NCBI GenBank assembly: GCA_018679695.1
Contig: JAHHKH010000310.1
Coordinates: 1-5,298, forward strand
Length of the DNA: 5,298 bases
Direction of reading: 5' to 3'
Source: Maribacter sp.
GTDB taxonomy: Bacteria > Bacteroidota > Bacteroidia > Flavobacteriales > Flavobacteriaceae
Positions 1 to 5,298 of this stretch are shown in pieces. A program made the position numbers and the translations under genes. Positions within the stretch are counted from its first letter, which is position 1. Each line of letters begins with the position of its first letter. The notes under the pieces were generated by a model. The model saw nothing but the letters and a program-made list of their open reading frames with translations, searched no databases and was not told where the DNA came from.

Positions 1-1404
1 GTCATAGGTATAGGTAACACCAGGAGGCAACACCATGTCTGCGGCCGTGAAATCCACGCCATTGGGTGGCGCAACGTTTATTGGAAGCACATCCCGTATC
101 GTATAATTATCGGCATCATCATTGCCAATGTTTTGGAAGGATAGCACATAGTCCAGGGTTTGACCAAGATTAACGCCTTGGCCCGTAATATCAACACCTC
201 CAGGGGTATTGACCTTTTTCTCCAGTATAATATTGGGCTCAATGATCTCAACATCAAAAGAGGTAAAGAATACATCATATTTATCCTGGGTAGAACTTAG
301 TCTTAGAATGGCACTCGTTGCGTCGTTTGGGATGACATTATTGTTGGGAACATTTGTCACCGGGAATAAATCAACGTCCCACCCCAAAGTATTTAAACTA
401 TTTGGGTTTCGCGCAGTGAAAATATTCGGATCAATGGTAATATTTGAATTGAAAAAATTGTTGGCCGGATTCAACGTACTACTTAGTGGCGTAAAGGAGC
501 CATTTGCATTTATCTGAAGGCCATCCCCGCCAATCCTGTTATCACCTTCAAGGGCGGCAATACCAATATTTGCATTTACTTGGAATGGAGCAGGAAGTGT
601 GGTAAATCCACTTACAGGGATATCAACGTCTGGAGCTGCGGATGCAATACCCGCATAGCCATCAAAAGTGGTAATATATTTACTACCTGGTAGGTTAGGG
701 TTTTCGTAAACCACAACCATGGTCCAACCCCCCGAGATACCTCCCGAGATACTACTTCCGGAACTAGCGTTTACATTGGCCACGAAATAATCCCCATCTG
801 GGTTGGCCAGTCCGGTAACAATTGAGGTTACATCTGCATAACAGGCATAAGGGCTATAGTAGCCGAAATCAGCATCCCCGTCCCCGTCGAAAAGGATTTC
901 ATCGGCTGTTAGGTCTTGGTAGGCGCCACCCGGCACCTGAAATTTTATATCATCAATAGCACTTCTATCCCCATTTACATAGACGGCAGACCAATAAAGA
1001 CCAGCATAGCGGACCAAGGAGCAGCCTTCATCGGGAACATCCAAAGTAGCGCTACTGGAACTAAATGTAGTAGGGTCACTGTCAACATCAATATATTGCA
1101 TATTGAGGTTATCGTTGTAATCCGATGCATTGCCGGTTAAATCATAAGGGTCATTAGCACTTGTTGCAGGAATCCAGGTAAGCTCGGGTTCCCATCTCCA
1201 TCTTCCACGTCTTCGTACCCAACCGCCTTCCCAATAGCCATCATTCTGCCTATTGACAATATTGTTGGCGATAAATGTCAGTTCTCCACGAATATCGGCC
1301 GAATATCGGACGTCAAAATCGTTTTTAACTTGGGAAAAGGATGTAAAAACGCCTAAAAAGATAAAACACGCTAATAAAAGAATTTGGGTCGACTTTATTT
1401 TCAT
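1..1404 (-). CDS. Large secreted surface protein with DUF11-like repeat, N-terminal part (runs off left edge)
   Basis: The frame is open from the ATG at 1404-1402 to base 1, giving 468 codons with no stop, so the C-terminus is outside the window. Residues 1-25 are a signal peptide (basic MKIK start, hydrophobic LLLACFIFLGVF, cleavage after SFSQ), which supports this start; no other ATG lies between it and the upstream in-frame stop near 1474. Residues 26-385 form a secreted head region with DVDSD, a SLVRYAGLYWSAVY stretch at 129-142, an acidic DGDGDAD at 173-179 and GGWTMVVVYENP at 225-236, as seen in large flavobacterial surface proteins. From about 388 (EPNIILEKKV, then LGQTLDYVLSFQNIGN) a DUF11-like repeat begins, a fold common in long adhesins. 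Such proteins usually end in a T9SS sorting domain, but that end is not visible here. Residues 57-77 are oddly rich in Trp and Arg. There is no Shine-Dalgarno sequence, as is usual in Bacteroidota. The exact ligand or role is unknown. Confidence 0.93.
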   Translation of the reverse strand, partial: MKIKSTQILLLACFIFLGVFTSFSQVKNDFDVRYSADIRGELTFIANNIVNRQNDGYWEGGWVRRRGRWRWEPELTWIPATSANDPYDLTGNASDYNDNLNMQYIDVDSDPTTFSSSSATLDVPDEGCSLVRYAGLYWSAVYVNGDRSAIDDIKFQVPGGAYQDLTADEILFDGDGDADFGYYSPYACYADVTSIVTGLANPDGDYFVANVNASSGSSISGGISGGWTMVVVYENPNLPGSKYITTFDGYAGIASAAPDVDIPVSGFTTLPAPFQVNANIGIAALEGDNRIGGDGLQINANGSFTPLSSTLNPANNFFNSNITIDPNIFTARNPNSLNTLGWDVDLFPVTNVPNNNVIPNDATSAILRLSSTQDKYDVFFTSFDVEIIEPNIILEKKVNTPGGVDITGQGVNLGQTLDYVLSFQNIGNDDADNYTIRDVLPINVAPPNGVDFTAADMVLPPGVTYTYD

Positions 1405-1511
1405 TAGGTCAGTAGGTTTGGTTTTAACGGCTATTTGCTTATGATCGTTAGTTTCTTGTTTGCGGCAGTTTTAGGAATGAAGGGTCCGGAAACTACCAAT
1501 AACAAATATTG

Positions 1512-1584
1512 CCCATAAAAATCAGGGGTGAAATTTAATGTTGTAGTCTACGGCAGTTATGTTGTGAAACACTATTTTTATGGG
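1512..1584. repeat. 11-base perfect inverted repeat, potential long stem
   Basis: CCCATAAAAAT at 1512-1522 is the exact reverse complement of ATTTTTATGGG at 1574-1584, with 51 bases between the arms. By simple counting, a perfect 11-base pair of arms this close is unlikely by chance in a gap this size, though the AT-rich core weakens that argument. On the minus strand the stem would sit about 110-180 bases upstream of the start codon at 1404, within a possible 5' leader. Whether it works as RNA or as a DNA site is not known. Confidence 0.55.
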
Positions 1585-1592
1585 GTTTGCGG

Positions 1593-1623
1593 TTAGCTGC
1601 GGCTGAAAGGGAAAATAACCCTT
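1593..1623. other. Two abutting small hairpins
   Basis: TTAGC (1593-1597) can pair with GCTGA (1602-1606), with one G-U pair on the plus strand, around the loop TGCG (1598-1601). Read as plus-strand RNA this is a cUNCGg tetraloop, a stable class. AAGGG (1607-1611) pairs perfectly with CCCTT (1619-1623) around a 7-base AT-rich loop. The second stem starts on the base after the first ends. A weaker A5/T5 hairpin follows (1637-1641 with 1646-1650). Short stems like these do occur by chance, so support comes mainly from their clustering next to the inverted repeat at 1512-1584. Confidence 0.35.
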
Positions 1624-1806
1624 GCTTTATGTAGGAAAAAATGGGTTTTTCGTCGATTCTTGAAATTTGAACGTCGTAGGAAGCCTTTTGCGCTTGAAGG
1701 GGAATAGCCAAATATTTAGAATGTGCATATTTAAAATGGCTGATTGCAGACGCTTGTAAAACAATGCATCGGACGATTCGTTGGCCAACACTGATCAACG
1801 ATCAAC

Positions 1807-1815
1807 TGTGGATAA
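1807..1815 (-). promoter_or_regulatory. Single DnaA-box-like 9-mer
   Basis: The minus strand reads TTATCCACA, a perfect match to the canonical DnaA box. It directly follows a tandem 7-mer GATCAAC (1793-1799 and 1800-1806) and lies near the palindrome TTGGCCAA (1781-1788). Only one box was found, with no AT-rich unwinding element and no replication genes nearby, so this is not an origin. It could be an isolated DnaA or other regulator site, or chance. Confidence 0.25.
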
Positions 1816-1916
1816 CGGGCGACTTAATGGGACACTACAAAAAAACGCAATTTCCAGGGCCTCTAGGGAGAAGCATTTTTTAGCACAGTAATTGGGATAT
1901 GTTCTATAAAAACCAT

Positions 1917-4043
1917 TTAGGACATTTGGCTGGGTGTAACCCGCATAATCCACATTTTGTCGTCGTAGGAATCGTTTAGTTTGGTATAATAGGATAGCAG
2001 GGCATTATTCCAAGACTGGTGGCGTTTTAGATAAACGTATCTGTAGTTGTTCTTAGGATTTATGAAATAGCTGGCATTCAAACCATAAGAATTCAAGAGT
2101 TTAACAAATTTGTTGGCATTGTTGGGGTTGGCAAAAACGTTGGCTATTAAGTAGTAACCAGATTCAACACCATTCATGATCTCTGTGCTAGGTTCTTGTT
2201 TGTTAGCAGCAACCTTGTCTTTAACGATTACATTTTTCTGTAATACATTAGAATCGTACCTAGCGGATTTCTCTTTGATTTTTTTCGTGTTTTCTACATA
2301 AGCCTCATTGGTATAGCGGTTATCGACATCCATAATCCACATTTCTCCATTGTATTGACCATTGATATTGCTCTTGGTCGCATTCACAGCCTCTTGCCAA
2401 GTATCATATCGTTCTAAGTACACATATTTTAAACCATTCTTAGGGTTGTTTATATAATCGGCAGTCAACCCTTTCTGTTCGAGGTCGTCAATGAACTTAT
2501 GCATATATTGCCCACCTTTGTATACATTGGCAACAACATAATAACCATCTTCAACCCCTTGTAAGTCCTTGAATTTCCGATGTTTAATTTTATTCGGGGT
2601 AGTGGTTTTGAATGTCGTTTCGGTCTTTCGCGTATTGTCTTGGGTCGCTGTAGGGCGAGCCTTGGTCTCAGTCTCCACCGAAACCACTGCGTCTTTTACC
2701 TTTTGTGTAGGTAGGGTATTGTCAAAAACAGGTTTCCCATCATTATTATCCCGTTCGGTATTTTCAATAGCCAGCGGTTTCTCACGACCATCATTCGTAA
2801 CGTTTTTATCAACCTTGGCAATATCGGTATCCTCTCCCAAGAATAGTCTTTCGGCCTTCTGTTCCAAATCTGGACGTTCGCCTTTGGTTTCATTCCTGAC
2901 CATGCGCATGACCATTTCAAAACGCCTTTCAAGATCTTTCTTACGGTTGTTTTCCAAGGAATCCTGTCTAAACATCAATTCCTCGATTATAGCGTCATTC
3001 TCTGCCAGTTTTCTTCTAAGCTCCTCCAATTCATCGCTGCTTGCGACCGCATTTTCATCAAACAACTCATCACTGTCAACGAGATCATTGCCTTCTTCCA
3101 GAAATACACGGTCTTCCGTTAAGTTAGGCGTAAAGGAATAAGCGAATGATATTTCATGGGTAACCCCAAAATTGTCAAAATTGCTTGACAACCCTTTTTC
3201 CATGGTATACCCTAAGGAAAGCCTTTTGCTGAGGTTAAAACCTACTCCTGCAGCAGCGCCATAAAAACTATCATATCCTCCTTGTAACCAGCCGAGTTTA
3301 GGAAGATCCAGTATTAGACTTCCGCCAAAGACTATATCATCTTCCCCAACTTTCCGGGCTCGTGCGAGAGGCATTAACCGGCCACCTTCCAAAGCGCCCG
3401 AGGCGTTTTCGAATTCATGGGTATATTGCAAGTGGCTAGAAAATGTTTTATCCTTAAAAGCCGTAACAGACTCACTAGTCTTAAGGTTGTAATCAAATAA
3501 GTTTTCTGCAAATACACCGAAATCAAATTGACCATAGGAAATATTAAAACCCGGTTGAAAAGAAAGTAAATTACTATCCTGAAGTCCGGCTAAGAAGGGA
3601 TCTTCTTCCACTGTGGTCACGCGATTTATATCGAAGCCACTATTATAATAGGAAACATTGGCCCCAAAGGTGAAATTACTTTTATCACTTAGTTTAACAC
3701 CATAGGCGTAATTGGCAAGAACACCAAAATTGGTAACCGTTCCTTCCCGCTGTGAATATAAGCTTAGTCCAAGTCCGGTCCTATCACTGATTCTACCACT
3801 ATAGCTTAGAAAGTAATTCTGATTGTTATCATCAAATTGTACCGATTGGTTTCTATGTAGCAAGTTTATATAGGAGACATTTTCCCTAACAGTTGAAAAG
3901 GTTGGGTTGATTAAGAACCTATTGTATTTCAACAGGTTCTGGGAAGGTACATCATAAGGAACAAATGGGGTATCTTCCTGCGCACTGACCCGAGTCAATG
4001 AAACAAAAATCAACAGTATAAGTAATATTCTTTTCTTCAACAT
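1917..4043 (-). CDS. PorP/SprF-like T9SS outer-membrane protein with coiled coil and two SPOR-like repeats
   Basis: This is a complete 708-residue protein, ATG at 4043-4041 and stop TAA at 1919-1917. Residues 1-21 are a signal peptide (MLKKR, then hydrophobic, cleaved after VSA). Residues 25-305 have the PorP/SprF outer-membrane barrel pattern: an early YNRFLINPTFS motif near 40-50, many alternating strands such as GLGLSLYSQREG and FTFGANVSYYNSG, and a last strand ending in aromatics (ISFAYSF). Family members are usually about 300 residues, so this one is more than twice as long. After the barrel come an acidic stretch (308-340), a charged helix likely to be coiled coil (335-385, ELEELRRKLAENDAIIEEL), and a Lys/Thr/Asn-rich linker (386-495). 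Two SPOR-like repeats follow (496-574 and 625-703). PorP/SprF proteins help T9SS type B substrates reach or stay on the surface. The gene lies 8 bases after such a substrate, with no Shine-Dalgarno sequence, so it is probably co-transcribed. I infer that the tail is periplasmic and binds peptidoglycan; the barrel call is firm, the tail function less so. Confidence 0.95.
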   Translation of the reverse strand: MLKKRILLILLIFVSLTRVSAQEDTPFVPYDVPSQNLLKYNRFLINPTFSTVRENVSYINLLHRNQSVQFDDNNQNYFLSYSGRISDRTGLGLSLYSQREGTVTNFGVLANYAYGVKLSDKSNFTFGANVSYYNSGFDINRVTTVEEDPFLAGLQDSNLLSFQPGFNISYGQFDFGVFAENLFDYNLKTSESVTAFKDKTFSSHLQYTHEFENASGALEGGRLMPLARARKVGEDDIVFGGSLILDLPKLGWLQGGYDSFYGAAAGVGFNLSKRLSLGYTMEKGLSSNFDNFGVTHEISFAYSFTPNLTEDRVFLEEGNDLVDSDELFDENAVASSDELEELRRKLAENDAIIEELMFRQDSLENNRKKDLERRFEMVMRMVRNETKGERPDLEQKAERLFLGEDTDIAKVDKNVTNDGREKPLAIENTERDNNDGKPVFDNTLPTQKVKDAVVSVETETKARPTATQDNTRKTETTFKTTTPNKIKHRKFKDLQGVEDGYYVVANVYKGGQYMHKFIDDLEQKGLTADYINNPKNGLKYVYLERYDTWQEAVNATKSNINGQYNGEMWIMDVDNRYTNEAYVENTKKIKEKSARYDSNVLQKNVIVKDKVAANKQEPSTEIMNGVESGYYLIANVFANPNNANKFVKLLNSYGLNASYFINPKNNYRYVYLKRHQSWNNALLSYYTKLNDSYDDKMWIMRVTPSQMS
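1935..2171 (-). repeat. SPOR-like repeat 2 of the PorP/SprF-like protein
   Basis: Residues 625-703 run from GVESGYYLIANVF to MWIMRVT, five residues before the end of the protein. The repeat shares the invariant-looking GVExGYY, ANV, NPKN, YVYLxR, W and MWIM positions with repeat 1. A basic linker of about 50 residues separates the two. The divergence between copies suggests an old internal duplication. Confidence 0.75.
2322..2558 (-). repeat. SPOR-like repeat 1 of the PorP/SprF-like protein
   Basis: Residues 496-574 run from GVEDGYYVVANVY to MWIMDVD. The order strand (YYVVANVY), helix (MHKFIDDLEQKGL), strand (ADYI), strand (KYVYLERY), helix (WQEAVNATKS), strand (MWIMDV) matches the SPOR fold, known for binding glycan strands stripped of stem peptides. 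It aligns without gaps to repeat 2, with 34 of 79 residues identical by hand count. The SPOR assignment rests on pattern, not on a profile search. Confidence 0.75.
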
Positions 4044-4051
4044 TCCAAGAA

Positions 4052-5298
4052 CTATCTAATTACGGTAATGGTGCCTTGTTTTAGCACCTCTTCGGCATTT
4101 CTGATTTTATAATAGAATACCATATTTTGTTTAGGAAATGACACAGAGGACGCCGGCCATGAATTATTATAGTCAAATTCATTCAAGATTTCCTCACCTT
4201 TTTCATTGTAAATGATCACATTTACGTCCGATTTATTCGAATAAGTATTAGGAATCACCCATTGATCATTAATACCATCACCATTAACAGTAATCACGTT
4301 AGGCACTTTGAATGTATCCAAATAGGTCACGTTTATTTGCCTAGTGATCTCACAATTATCAATGCTCGCAACAAGAATATAGGTTCCTTCCTGTGTTAGA
4401 TTCAACGAACTTGTAGCACTTAATTCATCATTGTTCGCATCGTACCAACGATAAGCGGTTCCGCCACTTGCTGTTATAGTTCTGGAAGTACCCTCTGGAA
4501 AGACGATATCGCCTTCTGGATCTAGTGTAATCAATGATTCATCCAAAGGTGTTATGACTATTTCATTCGATATCAATGAACAGCCATTCCGGTCTAATAC
4601 CAAACGGTATGTTCCTGTTTGGTTCACATTGAAAGAATCATCGGTCGTATTCACCGAGACTCCGTCTCTTTGCCATTCGTAGGTTTCACCACTCAGAATC
4701 GTGCCCGTACTCATGGTTACAATATCAGTAGCACTACAGTACACCGTACTTGTGCTGTTAATAGTCAGCGTTTCTGAAGTAAGCAATTGAACCGGCAGTG
4801 TATTTGACGTTGGGTTGTAAGTACTTATTGTGCCCACAACGGAATAATCGCCGTTTTCCGATATATCGGTCAGGCTTATAGAATTACTGGTTGCACCAGC
4901 AACATTGACCCCATTTCTTTTCCATTGATAACTAAAGTCCGCTGCTATATCGGTGGTAACATCTATCTTGCTCAAATCCGACATAACCGCATTGATTGTC
5001 TGTATCTGTAAAACGATGTCTGTCGATACACATGCGGTATATGTAGAGGTATAATCTGCCAAAATTTCGAATGATGCGGGGGAAACGACAGTAGTTGTTT
5101 CCGAATTTTTGATTGTTCCTGGGCAAGCGCCACCACTTTGGGTAACCTCGGCATAGTATGCACCTTCTTGTGTGATGTTTAAGGAAGCATTGGTTTCGCC
5201 TGGGATTTCCAGACCATTTCTGTACCATTTAAAGGTAGGGGAAACTGCATTTGTAGTTATACTAATAGATTCTGTCTGTGACGGCAACAGTACTATAT
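4052..5298 (-). CDS. Ig-repeat surface protein with T9SS type B (gliding-motility-associated) C-terminal domain, 3' part
   Basis: The frame is open to the right edge (first full codon at 5296-5294) and ends at TAG (4054-4052), giving 414 visible codons. A TTG at 5287 could be read as a start, but the frame continues upstream in mid-domain without a stop, so the true N-terminus lies outside. Four Ig-like repeats are visible, marked by WYRNG, WKRNG, WQRDG and a degenerate WYDANN at visible residues 24, 125, 208 and 284, most followed by a GxY strand (EGAYYAEV, TGTYRLV, EGTYILV). Residues 331-414 (DNA 4306-4055) are a CHU_C / gliding-motility-associated domain: VPNVITVNGDGIND, a VNVIIYNEKGEEI strand, NNSWP, FYYKIRN, and a last strand KQGTITVIR. 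This domain directs type B export and surface attachment by T9SS. The protein is therefore probably a long cell-surface adhesin or motility-type filament. It pairs with the PorP/SprF-like gene 8 bases downstream. Its binding target cannot be told from this end. Confidence 0.95.
   Translation of the reverse strand, partial: IVLLPSQTESISITTNAVSPTFKWYRNGLEIPGETNASLNITQEGAYYAEVTQSGGACPGTIKNSETTTVVSPASFEILADYTSTYTACVSTDIVLQIQTINAVMSDLSKIDVTTDIAADFSYQWKRNGVNVAGATSNSISLTDISENGDYSVVGTISTYNPTSNTLPVQLLTSETLTINSTSTVYCSATDIVTMSTGTILSGETYEWQRDGVSVNTTDDSFNVNQTGTYRLVLDRNGCSLISNEIVITPLDESLITLDPEGDIVFPEGTSRTITASGGTAYRWYDANNDELSATSSLNLTQEGTYILVASIDNCEITRQINVTYLDTFKVPNVITVNGDGINDQWVIPNTYSNKSDVNVIIYNEKGEEILNEFDYNNSWPASSVSFPKQNMVFYYKIRNAEEVLKQGTITVIR

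Larger units (their letters stand above)
1405..1916. other. 512-base intergenic region without a convincing gene
   Basis: This gap separates two genes read in the same direction. It contains an 11-base inverted repeat, two or three small hairpins (about 1593-1650), the palindrome TTGGCCAA at 1781-1788, a tandem GATCAAC at 1793-1806 and a DnaA-box-like 9-mer at 1807-1815. I found no perfect Bacteroidota promoter (TTG, then TAnnTTTG) on the minus strand. The nearest -7-like match is AATATTTG (1503-1510), which lacks a spaced TTG. A T-run on the minus strand (1845-1839) follows the upstream gene, but I could not fold a good stem in front of it, so no terminator is called. A frame open from 1801 to 1535 on the minus strand has no ATG and is judged doubtful. 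The region probably holds the 5' leader and promoter of the gene starting at 1404. Confidence 0.7.

Noticed and set aside
209..517. Plus-strand open frame of 102 codons inside the left surface-protein gene
   Set aside because: It is antisense to a confident coding frame with domain support on the minus strand; no motif or start signal supports it. The same applies to shorter frames at 916-1140 and 1253-1444.
1500..1540. Promoter for the left gene around AATATTTG (1503-1510, minus strand)
   Set aside because: It has one mismatch to the Bacteroidota -7 consensus TAnnTTTG and no TTG at the right distance upstream, so it is not separable from chance. A second AATATTTG near 1709 has the same weakness.
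1535..1801. Minus-strand open frame of up to 89 codons in the intergenic gap, ending in TAA, basic product
   Set aside because: It has no ATG; the only available start is a TTG at 1798. There is no ribosome-binding signal, no recognisable domain, and it overlaps the stem-loop cluster. It may be a chance frame or part of a repeated element, so it is described with the gap and not called as a gene.
1781..1815. Replication origin based on the DnaA box
   Set aside because: Only one box, no AT-rich unwinding region, and no dnaA, dnaN or other replication genes in the window.
1831..1875. Possible Rho-independent terminator after the PorP/SprF-like gene
   Set aside because: There is a T-run on the minus strand (1845-1839), but the GC-rich bases before it (CCCTAGAGGCCCTGG) do not form a stem with an acceptable loop.
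1672..1971. Shared 10-mer CGTCGTAGGA near 1672 and 1961
   Set aside because: One copy is inside the coding end of the PorP/SprF-like gene and the flanks do not match; there is no evidence of a functional direct repeat or att site.
2569..3141. Plus-strand open frame of 190 codons opposite the coiled-coil and linker part of the PorP/SprF-like gene
   Set aside because: The product is Ser/Leu/Phe/Val rich with no motif, and it lies wholly antisense to a well-supported gene whose biased codons explain the lack of stops.
1..5298. CRISPR array, tRNA, rRNA, insertion sequence or prophage
   Set aside because: I saw no regularly spaced repeats, no tRNA-like cloverleaf, no rRNA motifs and no transposase, integrase or phage reading frames on either strand.

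Overview
The window looks like part of a chromosome from a marine-type Flavobacteriaceae bacterium (Bacteroidota). The evidence is moderately low GC, a type B type IX secretion (T9SS) sorting domain, a PorP/SprF-family outer-membrane barrel, signal peptides ending in SFSQ or VSAQ, and no Shine-Dalgarno sequence in front of the starts. This placement is an inference from protein families; no rRNA or other taxonomic marker is present. All three real genes lie on the minus strand, so transcription runs from right to left.

Layout in transcription order: (1) 5298-4052 is the C-terminal 414 codons of a large secreted protein. It has four immunoglobulin-like repeats and a gliding-motility-associated C-terminal domain (CHU_C / T9SS type B signal); its N-terminus lies beyond the right edge. 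(2) After 8 bases, 4043-1917 encodes a complete 708-residue PorP/SprF-like protein. It has a signal peptide, a beta-barrel of about 280 residues, an acidic and coiled-coil segment, a long flexible linker, and two SPOR-like repeats. (3) 1916-1405 is a 512-base gap with no convincing gene. It holds a cluster of potential RNA stem-loops and one perfect DnaA-box-like 9-mer. (4) 1404-1 is the N-terminal 468 codons of another large secreted protein: a signal peptide, a conserved surface-protein head region and the start of a DUF11-like repeat. It runs off the left edge.

How the parts may work together: the Ig-repeat protein and the barrel form a tight pair of the SprB/SprF kind, in which a type B T9SS substrate is served by a dedicated PorP/SprF partner in the outer membrane. 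The unusual part is the barrel's periplasmic tail, whose two SPOR-like repeats could fasten the assembly to peptidoglycan. The left gene is co-oriented but is probably a separate transcription unit with its own leader. The most interesting candidates are the barrel-coiled coil-double SPOR architecture and the structured stretch upstream of the left gene.
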